Below are positions 6,889 through 15,430 of a DNA stretch of 64,000 nt, piece after piece. This DNA is from DASRAP01 sp035277145 (GTDB lineage Bacteria; Gemmatimonadota; Gemmatimonadetes; Gemmatimonadales; Gemmatimonadaceae), in assembly GCA_035277145.1 (NCBI GenBank), contig DATELA010000012.1:1-64000 (forward strand), given 5' to 3'. The notes below the pieces were generated by a model. The model worked only from the letters and a program-made list of their open reading frames with translations. It was not told where the DNA came from and did no database searches. Every line of letters begins with the position of its first letter. Positions within the stretch are counted from its first letter, which is position 1. The position numbers were made by a program, and so were the translations under genes.

Positions 6889-9213
6889 ATGCTCGTTCTC
6901 ACTCTGGCAGCGACGCTGCTCGCACAGGATACGACGCGCACCTGGAACGGCGGCGCGAACCAGACCCGCGTGCCTATTCCGCGCGTCGACACCGTCGCCG
7001 TCGTCGACGGCGTCCTCAACGAATCCGTTTGGTCGCACGCAGCGCGCCTCACCGGTTTCTCGCAATACCAACCCGTCGACGGTCGCGCCGCGGACGAACC
7101 GACCGAAGTGCTCGTGTGGTACGCACCCGACGCCATCTGGTTTGGTATTCGCGCACGCGAAGTACACGGCGACGTCATTCGCGCGACGCGCGCGAACCGT
7201 GACAACATCGGCAGTGAAGATCACGTGCAGATTCTGCTCGACACGTACGCGGACCGTCGCAACGCGTTCGTCTTCGGCGTGAACGCGCTCGGCGTGCAGC
7301 AGGACGGCACGCGCAGCGATCAGTCCGGCGGCGGCGCCGGCGGCCGCTCGGCGACAGGCGGCGGCATGCGCGACATGAATCCGCTCGAAGGCAACGTCGA
7401 CCTCAACCCCGACTTCATTTTCGAGTCGCGCGGACGATTGGTCGACGGCGGATACGACGTCGAAATCCGCATTCCATTCAAAGCACTGCGATATCAGGAC
7501 GCTGACGTACAGAACTGGGGCATTCACGTGCTGCGCCGCGTACAGCACTCCGGCGCACAGGATTCGTGGGCACCCGCGCGCCGCGCGAGTGCGAGTTTCC
7601 TGAGCCAGGCCGGGATGCTCGAAGGCATTCGCGATGTGCGCCGTGGTCTCGTACTCGAAGCAACGCCAACGGCAACGGCACGTGCAGACGGCGCCGAGAA
7701 CAGCAGCGGTGCGTGGCGTTACGACGGCGAGAGCGATTTCGGCGCCGACGTGCGCTGGGGTATTCGTCAGAACCTCACCGCGAACGCGACCGTCAATCCC
7801 GATTTCTCACAAGTCGAAGCGGACGTCGGACAAGTCACGCTCAACGAACGCTTCGCGCTGTTCTATCCGGAAAAGCGTCCGTTCTTTCTCGACGGACTCG
7901 AATTGTTCGACACACCGAATCAGCTCGTCTACACGCGGCGCATCGTTGCGCCCGACGGTGGCGTGAAGCTCGCGGGAAAAGTTGGCGGTACAAACATCGC
8001 AACGTTGTTCGCGGCCGACGCGAGCAGCACGTCGTGGTCCGGCGATCACAGTCCGTTTTTTGGCGTCGCGCGCATTCGTCGCGACCTCGGCCAAAGCGCG
8101 ACGTTTGGAACAGCGCTCACGACGCGCGAAGACGGCCCTGATTTTTCTCGGCTCGTTGGCGTTGATGCGCGACTGTATCACAACCGGTTGTACTGGGCGC
8201 AGCTCCATGCGGTGCAATCGTGGACCGACAGCGGCGGCGCATCGCTGCGTGGATCGTTAGTAGAAGCCGAATGGGATCGCACCGGTCGCGCATACGGATT
8301 TCACTATCGCGCGCAGGCAACCGCACCGGACTTTCGCGCGGCGACTGGATTTGTGAATCGCACGGGCACGATCGAGACTGGAGTCGCGAATCGCGTGACG
8401 TTCTACGGTGCGCCCGGCGCGCTCGTGCAAACGTGGGGTTCGTTCTTCATGCTGAACCGCACATGGGATTTCGATCGTCCGCGCGATCGCACGATCGAAG
8501 GATCCGAGTCGGCGTCACCGAGTGCAACGTTGCGCGGTGGTTGGCGCCTGAACAGTTCGGTATCGCGCAACTATTTCAGCTACGCACCGGCGCAGTACGC
8601 GGATTACACGGTGGACAACGGCGTGACGGTGGAGCCGTTCGTCGTTCCGGGAATCGAGAACGATTTGTTTTCTGGTTCCGTTGGTGTGACGACGCCGACG
8701 TTTCGCTTGTTCACCGCATCGGCGACGTTTGCGCGCGGTGAGGCCGCGTTGTTTCGCGAAGCGTCGCGCGGCCGCAGTACGCGCATGGATGCGAGCCTCG
8801 ACCTTCGTCCCTCGGCTGGTCTGCGCACGTCGCTGCAGTTCACGCACCTCACGCTCGATCGCGATCGCGACGGCTCGCAATTCTCGCGCGAAGTCATTCC
8901 GCGGCTGAAGATCGAGTATCAGATCAATCGCGCGATCTTTGTGCGCGTGATTGGTCAGTACACCGAACGCTCGCGCGCTCCATTACTCTCGCGCGACGGC
9001 GATCCGATTCTCGTCGATGGTGTGGTCGATGACGGCGATGAAGGCACCGAGCTGCAGGCGGACTGGTTGTTCAGTTATCGCCCGGTGCCAGGCACGCTGT
9101 TCTATATCGGATACGGTACAACGATGAGCGAGCCTGCGAACGTGCCGTTGCAGGATCTGCGCCGTGGTCGCGACGGGTTCTTTGCGAAAGTCAGTTACTT
9201 GTTTCGGCGGTAA
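6889..9213 (+). CDS. DUF5916 outer-membrane-like protein with CBM9-type N-domain
   Basis: A 774-aa exported protein. A short signal (MLVLTLAATLLAQ) is followed by a carbohydrate-binding-9-like module (VVDGVLNESVW...VLVWYAPDAIWFGIRARE, about residues 35-190). The long DUF5916 region is rich in alternating aromatic/polar strands and ends in a Phe/Arg terminus (AKVSYLFRR) like an outer-membrane barrel. FNPDFSQVEADVGQ-like text and RPFFLDGLELFDTPNQLVYTRRI are hallmarks of this family. A glycine-rich segment interrupts the N-domain near residue 145. It probably binds or imports a saccharide or similar ligand; no enzyme motif is seen. Upstream repeats suggest regulated expression. Confidence 0.88.
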   Translation: MLVLTLAATLLAQDTTRTWNGGANQTRVPIPRVDTVAVVDGVLNESVWSHAARLTGFSQYQPVDGRAADEPTEVLVWYAPDAIWFGIRAREVHGDVIRATRANRDNIGSEDHVQILLDTYADRRNAFVFGVNALGVQQDGTRSDQSGGGAGGRSATGGGMRDMNPLEGNVDLNPDFIFESRGRLVDGGYDVEIRIPFKALRYQDADVQNWGIHVLRRVQHSGAQDSWAPARRASASFLSQAGMLEGIRDVRRGLVLEATPTATARADGAENSSGAWRYDGESDFGADVRWGIRQNLTANATVNPDFSQVEADVGQVTLNERFALFYPEKRPFFLDGLELFDTPNQLVYTRRIVAPDGGVKLAGKVGGTNIATLFAADASSTSWSGDHSPFFGVARIRRDLGQSATFGTALTTREDGPDFSRLVGVDARLYHNRLYWAQLHAVQSWTDSGGASLRGSLVEAEWDRTGRAYGFHYRAQATAPDFRAATGFVNRTGTIETGVANRVTFYGAPGALVQTWGSFFMLNRTWDFDRPRDRTIEGSESASPSATLRGGWRLNSSVSRNYFSYAPAQYADYTVDNGVTVEPFVVPGIENDLFSGSVGVTTPTFRLFTASATFARGEAALFREASRGRSTRMDASLDLRPSAGLRTSLQFTHLTLDRDRDGSQFSREVIPRLKIEYQINRAIFVRVIGQYTERSRAPLLSRDGDPILVDGVVDDGDEGTELQADWLFSYRPVPGTLFYIGYGTTMSEPANVPLQDLRRGRDGFFAKVSYLFRR

Positions 9214-9215
9214 AC

Positions 9216-10211
9216 TCAGTCCGACGTCGCGGCCACCGTCCCGACCATCGCGATCGGCTCACCCTTGCCCATGGCCGGCGAGGCGACGACGTACAACACC
9301 ACGCCGCCAAGCGGCGAATGAATTTCGGTGATCTTCTCGCCGAAATAGTTCGACAGCGTGCCGATCAGCGCGCCTTTCTCGATCTCCTGCCCGGGTTCCA
9401 CTTCAGGCGCCCACGTGCCCGTGTCTGGACTGGTCAGGACCTCTGATGGATTGATCCACTTCGGCTTCATTACCATCTCGATCACGCCGGGCAGCATTTC
9501 GAGGTAACGCATCACGCGAAACGCGCCGCGCACATTCAGCGTGATCGTGAGCCCCGTGGGAATGCCGACAGAGCCCGCCTCGGTCGTGATCGACGGTTTG
9601 CCGCGCACATGCGCCGTGTTCGAACAGAATTGCGTTGCGTTGATGTCGCGCGGACGCCCGCGATCGACGACGATGTAGTCGAGTCCGAACGCGCGCGTCA
9701 TTTCGCGCGCGGTGCTGTCGACGCGCACATCGACGCCGAGGTGGTTCCAGTACGAGTACGGACGCAGCGCTTCGTTACCGTCACCGGAGTGCAGATCGAC
9801 CAGGTGTGTGCACTGATCGATGACTTGCGTGGTGATCGCGTGTGCAATGCGTTCTGATCCGGTGCCGTCGGGTTTTCCGGGAAAAACGCGGTTAAGGTTC
9901 TTCTGATCGTACGGTCCGCGATAGATGGTGCGGTGCACGAACGACGGCATGTTTGCGACGTGCACGAGAACCACGGTGCCGCTGAGTTGCGTGACGTCGA
10001 GTTCGGCGCGTACACGTTGCAGCGCAACGATCGGTGACGGCTCGGACCCATGAATACCCGCGACGAGCGCGAGCACAGGACCTGGTTTCATTCCGGTCAC
10101 CACCGTAACCGGTACCTGTGTACCCGGGTCTACGCCGGCTGGAACGTCAATGAAGCCCGAGACTTTCTCGCCAGCGCGGCCGGCGGCTGAACCAACGGTG
10201 ATCGTGTTCAT
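9216..10211 (-). CDS. Succinylglutamate desuccinylase/aspartoacylase family deacylase
   Basis: About 331 aa, a zinc-dependent M14-like deacylase. GIHGSEPS supplies the first His and Glu zinc ligands and DLHSGDGNE the second His. KNLNRVFPG is the substrate-site Asn/Arg segment and TTEAGSVG contains the likely general-base Glu. The C-terminal 90 residues (TGTWAPEVEPGQEIEKGALIGTL...) form a biotinyl-like beta-hammerhead typical of the family. It would hydrolyse an N-acyl amino acid or related amide in the cytoplasm; the acyl group is unknown. The start at 10211 (MNTITVG) is preferred over an upstream in-frame codon because the earlier 17 residues lack family similarity. Confidence 0.88.
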   Translation of the reverse strand: MNTITVGSAAGRAGEKVSGFIDVPAGVDPGTQVPVTVVTGMKPGPVLALVAGIHGSEPSPIVALQRVRAELDVTQLSGTVVLVHVANMPSFVHRTIYRGPYDQKNLNRVFPGKPDGTGSERIAHAITTQVIDQCTHLVDLHSGDGNEALRPYSYWNHLGVDVRVDSTAREMTRAFGLDYIVVDRGRPRDINATQFCSNTAHVRGKPSITTEAGSVGIPTGLTITLNVRGAFRVMRYLEMLPGVIEMVMKPKWINPSEVLTSPDTGTWAPEVEPGQEIEKGALIGTLSNYFGEKITEIHSPLGGVVLYVVASPAMGKGEPIAMVGTVAATSD

Positions 10212-10329
10212 GTGGGCGGCGAAAATCGCCCGAAGTGCGCGCACGTCGCAAGGCGTGTGCAAGAAAACGCAGCTCGCGACGTCTCCTCATCGATGGGGTG
10301 CCAATAACCCGAAGATCGAGGAACGACCG

Positions 10330-11205
10330 ATGAAACGCTCCGCCGCTGTTCTATGTGCCGTCATGACTGCCCTGCTTGCGTGCAGCGATGTTGCGAGTGA
10401 ACGCGTGACGATGGTCGCCGCTGATGACATGGCCGTCGGTGCGGGAGGCCCTGCCCGGGCGCGCCTCGCAAGCGAAGGCAAGCAAGAAGTGGCGCAGCGT
10501 GCATCGAGCGCAGCGCAATCCATCTGGAACGGCATGAAGCTCATCCGCACCGCCGAGCTCGTCGTCGAAGTCGACAGCGTCGAACACGCGCTCCGTCGCG
10601 CCGACAGCATCGCGCGAAACCTCGGCGCATTCGTCGCCGATGTGCAGGCCACGCACGCTGAAGGACGCTCCGGCACTGCGCAACTCGTCGTGCGCGTTCC
10701 GTCAGCGCGGTTTGATCTCGTCATGTCAGCGCTTCGTGCCATCGGTGAAATCAAGAACGAAGGCATCAACACGCAGGACGTCACCAAAGAGTACGCCGAC
10801 CTTGGCGTTCGCATCAGCGCGAAGCAGGACGCAGTGACGCGATTGCGTGAGTTGCTCGTGAATCGCACCGCGAAACTCTCGGATATTCTCGACGCCGAGC
10901 GCGAGCTTGCGCGCGCCGTAACCGAACTCGAGTCGCTGAAAGGCGAGCGCCAGTATTACGACGAGCGCATCGCCGTTTCCACGATCAGCATGCGGTTGGT
11001 CGAGCCGAACGTTGTGGAGCGCAAGCCAGGCTGGAAAGCAACTGTGACGGCCGCGTTCGCCAACTCGGTGAACGTGCTCACGCAGTCCGCAACGTTGTTG
11101 ACGTCGGTCATCGCCTTCCTAATTCCGTGGACGCCATTCATTCTGATAGCGTGGGTCATGCGCCGTCGTTTGGGGTGGCGCGTGGCGACTCCTCCAACCG
11201 CGTAA
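10330..11205 (+). CDS. DUF4349 lipoprotein
   Basis: About 291 aa with a lipoprotein signal (AAVLCAVMTALLAC, modified Cys about 18). The DUF4349 core runs from KLIRTAELVVEVDSVEHALRRADSIARNLGAFVADVQ through LVVRVPSARFDLVMSALRAIGEI to a coiled-coil (DAERELARAVTELESLKGERQYYDERIA). A C-terminal membrane helix (SVIAFLIPWTPFILIAWV) with a basic tail follows, so it is anchored at both ends. Family function is unknown; members are envelope proteins with a long helical hairpin. The ATG at 10330 is chosen because it begins the signal peptide. It overlaps the next gene by a few codons, suggesting coupling. Confidence 0.87.
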   Translation: MKRSAAVLCAVMTALLACSDVASERVTMVAADDMAVGAGGPARARLASEGKQEVAQRASSAAQSIWNGMKLIRTAELVVEVDSVEHALRRADSIARNLGAFVADVQATHAEGRSGTAQLVVRVPSARFDLVMSALRAIGEIKNEGINTQDVTKEYADLGVRISAKQDAVTRLRELLVNRTAKLSDILDAERELARAVTELESLKGERQYYDERIAVSTISMRLVEPNVVERKPGWKATVTAAFANSVNVLTQSATLLTSVIAFLIPWTPFILIAWVMRRRLGWRVATPPTA

Positions 11206-11915
11206 ACCAACTGCCAGCATTTCTGACAGCCGAGTGGCGTTTGCTCGCGATGCTCAACTATCGCGTAGAGCCCGCGTTGCTCGAACCGTACGTGCCGACG
11301 GGGACAGAACTCGACCCGTATCGCGGTGTGCACTACGCGAGCGTGGTCGGGTTTCTCTTTTGCAACACGCGCGTGGTCGGCGTGCCCATTCCGTTTCACC
11401 GCAACTTCGAAGAAGTGAATCTGCGGTTCTACGTGCGGCGCAAAGTAAATGGCGAGACGCGGCGCGCGGTGGTGTTCATTCGCGAACTTGTCCCGCGTCG
11501 CGCAATTGCGACGCTCGCTCGGTTCGCGTACAACGAACCGTATCGCGCGGTGCCGATGCAGCACGAGGTCAGCGCGAAGCGCGTTGCGTACAGATGGAAG
11601 CTGAACGGTGCGTGGACAACGCTGTCCGCGGATTTGAGCGGCGATGGTGTTGTACCGCCGCACGATTCAGAAGAAGCGTTCATTACTGAGCACTACTGGG
11701 GTTACACGCGCCAGCGCGACGGTGGAACGGTCGAATACGAAGTGAAGCATCCGCGATGGCGCGTGTGGCGCGCGACAAGCGCGAAGATCGACGGGTCGCT
11801 CGCTGACGTGTATGGCGAGCAGTGGGCTCGCGTGTTGTCTGGCCCGCCTGCGTCCGCGTTTGTCGCGGATGGGTCGCCGGTGTCAGTGCATTTCCCGAAG
11901 CGAATCGAACGCTAG
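11175..11915 (+). CDS. DUF2071 (YqjF-like) protein
   Basis: About 246 aa of the DUF2071 family, a beta-rich fold related to acetoacetate decarboxylase with unknown role. FLTAEWRLLAMLNYRVEPALLEPYVPTGTELD and SVVGFLFCNTRVVG match the family N-half, and FYVRRKVNGETRRAVVFIRELVPR the core. It overlaps the end of the DUF4349 gene. Three GTG codons (11127, 11151, 11175) could start it; I give the last because family members begin close to the FLTAEWR motif. No transmembrane segment or signal is evident. Confidence 0.85.
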   Translation: MARGDSSNRVNQLPAFLTAEWRLLAMLNYRVEPALLEPYVPTGTELDPYRGVHYASVVGFLFCNTRVVGVPIPFHRNFEEVNLRFYVRRKVNGETRRAVVFIRELVPRRAIATLARFAYNEPYRAVPMQHEVSAKRVAYRWKLNGAWTTLSADLSGDGVVPPHDSEEAFITEHYWGYTRQRDGGTVEYEVKHPRWRVWRATSAKIDGSLADVYGEQWARVLSGPPASAFVADGSPVSVHFPKRIER

Positions 11916-14002
11916 CGAGTTACTTCGTACGTCAGCGTCGCGCGCTTGGAGCGATCGCTCTCGGAGATTGCTGTAACAGTTACCGTTGCGCGTGCATCTG
12001 CATCGGCTGCTTTGCGCGTGACGACCGCGACATCCTGTGCACCGCCGAATGCCAGCGCTGCGAATTCATTCTGGAGCGCCGCTTCCCAACCGCGGCCACT
12101 TATGGTCACGGACAGACGATACACGTCGAAGCCGAATCGCGACGCATCGCGAGTTGGATGCGCGGCGGAGACAGCGGCAGCAGTACCGGTGTTTCGTAAC
12201 GTGAGCGAGTTGCCGCTGCGCGCCATTGCGGCACCGCGCGTATGCGGGCCCGCGCCATCGAGCGACCGCACTGCCACCGTGTACGACAGAATTCCGCGCG
12301 AATCGCTCTGCTTGCCGACGATGTAGAAGTGCAGCCGGTTCGCACTGTCCACCCACTCGGCGCGACTGCCTGAATGCGCGCCCGCGTGAAACAGCGCGTC
12401 GTTGAGTTGGCGATAGTCTGCGACGCTGCGCATGACCACTTCACCATTCGGGCGTTTGAAATCGGCGACGCGAATGTCCTGCGGATTCGCGTCGATGGTC
12501 CACGTGAACGTGTTGAATCCGTTCGGCCCGCCCACCGCGCGCGCGCGATCCTTGTTCTTCGCGATCAGCACGCCGTTGTCAGGTACGAATGAGTCGTAGC
12601 CAATACGCTGCACGACTTCGACTGTGTAGAAGTCGTAGTCGGGAACGCCCGACGACAATGGATTCGTCGCGGGATCGTCGGGCGGTGTGAGATCGCGTTT
12701 GCCCGAATCGCCGTCGAGACGCACGTGAATGCCCGCGACCGTGCCCGGCACGGGATCGACCGCGCGCGCCATCAGGCGCGCAACGGCGACGCCTGATTTC
12801 GCGAGTTCGTGACGATGCAACAACAACACCTGACTCGAATCGACGAACCCAAACAACATCCGCTGCCGCAACATCAATCCCGCCGACATCGAACCACCGG
12901 CATCGGGCGGAACGATCCAGCGCGAGTGCGGACCACCAGGGCCGTTGAACGAACCGCGATCCATCAAATCCCACGGGCCTGCGGGTGCGCGACGGCGCGG
13001 TTCCGCAAACGGATTGTTGTAGTTGTCACCGATGCCGAACGCGGCGTGCGCGAGTTCGTGTCGAATCGTGTTGATGGATTCGCCCTGCACGATCGCAGCG
13101 TTGCTCCACAGCCATTTTCCAACCTGCCACGGCGTCCACGCGCCGTACCGGCTGCGCACCCAGCGTGGTTTCGTCGTATCAGGATTGCCCCACGCGGCGG
13201 GAATATCTTCGCGCGTCTGGAACTTCATCTCGCCGAATTCCTGCCATACCGCGGTTTCGTCGTAACCCGCGAATAGACGCAACACGAGATCAAAATCGCG
13301 CGCGACGTTCGCGCCTTTATCGAGCTGCCACAACGAATCGACGTGACGCTGCAATCCGCGGGCCTGCGGCGCGTGGCCTGCCGGCAATTCATCAGCAGGC
13401 AATCCGCCGTACTCGAACGTCGGGCCCGGCATGCGATACGGACCAAACACGGTCGTGCTCACGCCCGCGCGTCCGCGCGACTGCTCCATCCAGTACTCGT
13501 GAATCGTGCGCCCGTGGTTGAACGTGTTGGGCACCATGTAGAAGTCGCGAAAGAAGGCGGGCACATCTTCGCGCTTGATGGGATCCACCTGCGGATTCCC
13601 GTATAAATCCGATCGCTTACGCAGCGTCATCACAAACGGCTGATCGGGAAAATCCGCGGTGACGACAGCAAGGCGCACCTGTTTTTGCGTCGCCTTTCGC
13701 TCGGGATTCGTCCAATCCATTCCCGGAACCGGGCGATAGTCCGCCCACGTCATGGCGTCCTGATCGCGCACGATCTGCGGATCAATCGGAGCGGGCCAAA
13801 CAGCCTTCGCCTCGGGCACACCAGTCGCGATCCGCGCGCCACTCGCGGGGGCACACGAAACTGCGACACTCAACGCAGAGCCGCAGAGGACGCTGAGGGC
13901 CGCGGAGAAAAACTTTTTGGCAACAGCACTCGCCGCGCCGGCAAATGCCCGGTGAGCGCAGTTACCACAGCTCCTCTCTGCGAGCCTCTGCGTTCTCTGC
14001 AT
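11912..14002 (-). CDS. Exported M6-like zinc metalloprotease
   Basis: A secreted protease of nearly 700 aa. The zinc site is RHELAHAAFGIGDNYNNP (HExxH with a downstream Asp/Asn region), in a domain starting VRLAVVTADFPDQPFV that resembles the M6 (immune inhibitor A-like) family. PWDLMDRGSFNGPGGPHSRW is the usual post-catalytic segment. The last roughly 100 residues form a beta-sandwich ending TVTVTAISESDRSKRATLTYEVTR, probably a substrate or surface module. The only good signal sequence (KKFFSAALSVLCGSALSVAVSC) is encoded by the left arm of repeat R1a, so the repeat appears to be part of the gene. The start at 14002 is the nearest in-frame ATG before it, but is uncertain. Confidence 0.8.
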   Translation of the reverse strand: MQRTQRLAERSCGNCAHRAFAGAASAVAKKFFSAALSVLCGSALSVAVSCAPASGARIATGVPEAKAVWPAPIDPQIVRDQDAMTWADYRPVPGMDWTNPERKATQKQVRLAVVTADFPDQPFVMTLRKRSDLYGNPQVDPIKREDVPAFFRDFYMVPNTFNHGRTIHEYWMEQSRGRAGVSTTVFGPYRMPGPTFEYGGLPADELPAGHAPQARGLQRHVDSLWQLDKGANVARDFDLVLRLFAGYDETAVWQEFGEMKFQTREDIPAAWGNPDTTKPRWVRSRYGAWTPWQVGKWLWSNAAIVQGESINTIRHELAHAAFGIGDNYNNPFAEPRRRAPAGPWDLMDRGSFNGPGGPHSRWIVPPDAGGSMSAGLMLRQRMLFGFVDSSQVLLLHRHELAKSGVAVARLMARAVDPVPGTVAGIHVRLDGDSGKRDLTPPDDPATNPLSSGVPDYDFYTVEVVQRIGYDSFVPDNGVLIAKNKDRARAVGGPNGFNTFTWTIDANPQDIRVADFKRPNGEVVMRSVADYRQLNDALFHAGAHSGSRAEWVDSANRLHFYIVGKQSDSRGILSYTVAVRSLDGAGPHTRGAAMARSGNSLTLRNTGTAAAVSAAHPTRDASRFGFDVYRLSVTISGRGWEAALQNEFAALAFGGAQDVAVVTRKAADADARATVTVTAISESDRSKRATLTYEVTR

Positions 14003-14020
14003 CTCTGCGTTGCGTTTGCC
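13863..14020. repeat. R1 hairpin repeat, copy a
   Basis: The left arm (13863-13910) carries CGCAGAG-type words and the right arm (13974-14020) their reverse complement with several mismatches; the loop has a GCAACAGCACTCGCC segment like other copies. This is the most diverged copy, and its left arm lies in the coding frame of the metalloprotease signal peptide. Confidence 0.85.
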
Positions 14021-14153
14021 GTTCAGGTGCACGGGGCTTGCCTCTCTGTGAGCCGGGGGCATCATACACGGCGGATTCAAGCGTTCGCCAGCCTGCCGGC
14101 ATCGCATACGGTGCATGGCAACCGCCCCTCTCCTCAAACCGCGCCGTGAACGC

Positions 14154-14717
14154 ATGACGGAGCCCGGCACCGCGTCACACGCTGACGAACGCGCGCTGGT
14201 CGCGCGGGCGCAGCGCGGTGACGTCGCCGCCTTCGAAGCGCTTTACCACGCGACGTCGGGTCGCGTGTTCGCGCTCTGCATGCGCATGGCGGGCGATCAG
14301 GTGCATGCGACGGAGCTCATGCAGGACGTGTTCGTAAAAATCTGGGAAAAGCTGTCGTTGTTTCGCGGTGAGTCGGCATTCAGCACGTGGGTGCACCGCC
14401 TCGCGATCAACACGGTGCTCGAAACGCGGCGCAAAGAAGGCAGGCGTGGGAATTACGAGGAGCGAGGATCGAATCTCGAGGAACGAGAGGAAAGCAGAAC
14501 CGAGGAGAGAGCGACGCGACCGAGAATCGAGGATCGCCTGGACCTCGAAGCTGCCATTTCAAAACTGCCTCCCGGTGCGCGACAAGTCTTCGTGCTCCAC
14601 GACGTCGAAGGGTATCAACACAACGAAATCGCGAAGATGACCGGACTCGCTGAAGGAACGCTCCGCGCACAGCTCCACCGCGCACGCAAGCTCTTGATGG
14701 AGATGCTCGAACGATGA
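14154..14717 (+). CDS. ECF sigma factor with charged linker insertion
   Basis: About 187 aa. Region 2 is RAQRGDVAAFEALYHATSGRVFALCMRM...ELMQDVFVKIWEKLSLFRGESAFSTWVHRLAINTV. Region 4 is LPPGARQVFVLHDVEGYQHNEIAKMTGLAEGTLRAQLHRARKLL. Between them sits an unusually Glu/Arg-rich linker (about residues 100-128). It is encoded by GAGGAGCGAG/GATCGA words that match repeat R3b near 26.9 kb, so the linker looks like an in-frame repeat insertion. The next gene overlaps its stop by four bases and encodes a zinc-finger anti-sigma, so the pair is co-translated. The ATG at 14154 fits the family start better than one at 14115. Confidence 0.92.
   Translation: MTEPGTASHADERALVARAQRGDVAAFEALYHATSGRVFALCMRMAGDQVHATELMQDVFVKIWEKLSLFRGESAFSTWVHRLAINTVLETRRKEGRRGNYEERGSNLEEREESRTEERATRPRIEDRLDLEAAISKLPPGARQVFVLHDVEGYQHNEIAKMTGLAEGTLRAQLHRARKLLMEMLER
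14453..14536. repeat. R3 repeat words inside sigma-factor gene
   Basis: The words CGAGGAGCGAGGATCGAA, CTCGAGGAACGAGAGG, CCGAGGAGAGAGCGACG and CGAGAATCGAGGATCG occur in series. The first matches R3b (GAGGAGCGAGAATCGAA) with one mismatch. The reading frame is kept, giving an Arg/Glu linker. Only the purine-rich arm is present. Confidence 0.6.
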
Positions 14718-15427
14718 TGTCACACACGCAGCACCCCGAATGGGAAACGCTCAACGATTTTGTCGATGGCTCGATCGCGCCCGAGTTGCGCGCCGACGTC
14801 GCGGCACACGTTGACACCTGCGCCATCTGCCGGGACATGATCTCGCGCATCCGCGGATTGCGCGATGAAACGTCGGCACTCCCGCAGACGATCGATCCGC
14901 CACGCGAAGCATGGGCCGCGATTGCGGCGAAGGTCGATGCAGCAAAGGTTGTCGAGCTCGGTCGCGTACCCGGACGCGCGAGCGATGCGCATGCGTCGTT
15001 CGAGGCGCGCAACCGGCGCATACGGTTGGCAGTCGCGGCGGTGCTGCTCGTCGTCGCATCGTCCAGCGTTACGGCAATCCTCATGCGCAACACCGGTTTG
15101 CCGAGCAGTGCAACGACGCGCATCGACCAAACGCCGTCGAACACGCAACTGGTAGCACTCCCACCGGACATCGCCAACGTCGAACGCACGTACTTGAGCA
15201 CCGTCGACGAACTCGTCTCGGTGCTGAACGATCCGTCGAACACGTTTGCGCCGGGCACAATTCAAGCCGTACAGCGCAGCCTGAAAGTCATCGACGCAGC
15301 CATCGCCGAGGCACGCAATGCATTACTCAGCGATCCGGCGAGCGACGTGCTGCGTGAAATTCTGAACAAGAGCTATGAACAGAAAGTCGATTTGCTTCGT
15401 CGTGTGTCCAAACACACGACGTCCTGA
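14714..15427 (+). CDS. Zinc-finger anti-sigma factor
   Basis: 237 aa. The N-terminal anti-sigma domain (about 1-90) has the zinc motif HVDTCAIC (H-x3-C-x2-C) with an upstream WETLNDFVDG helix. A single membrane helix (LAVAAVLLVVASSSVTAILM, about 100-120) separates it from a periplasmic C-terminal region ending in a helical hairpin (VQRSLKVIDAAIAEARNALLSDPAS...). It should hold the upstream sigma factor at the inner membrane until an envelope signal triggers release. It overlaps the sigma stop by four bases and is followed three bases later by the DUF4097 gene. Confidence 0.9.
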   Translation: MMSHTQHPEWETLNDFVDGSIAPELRADVAAHVDTCAICRDMISRIRGLRDETSALPQTIDPPREAWAAIAAKVDAAKVVELGRVPGRASDAHASFEARNRRIRLAVAAVLLVVASSSVTAILMRNTGLPSSATTRIDQTPSNTQLVALPPDIANVERTYLSTVDELVSVLNDPSNTFAPGTIQAVQRSLKVIDAAIAEARNALLSDPASDVLREILNKSYEQKVDLLRRVSKHTTS

Positions 15428-15430
15428 GAC

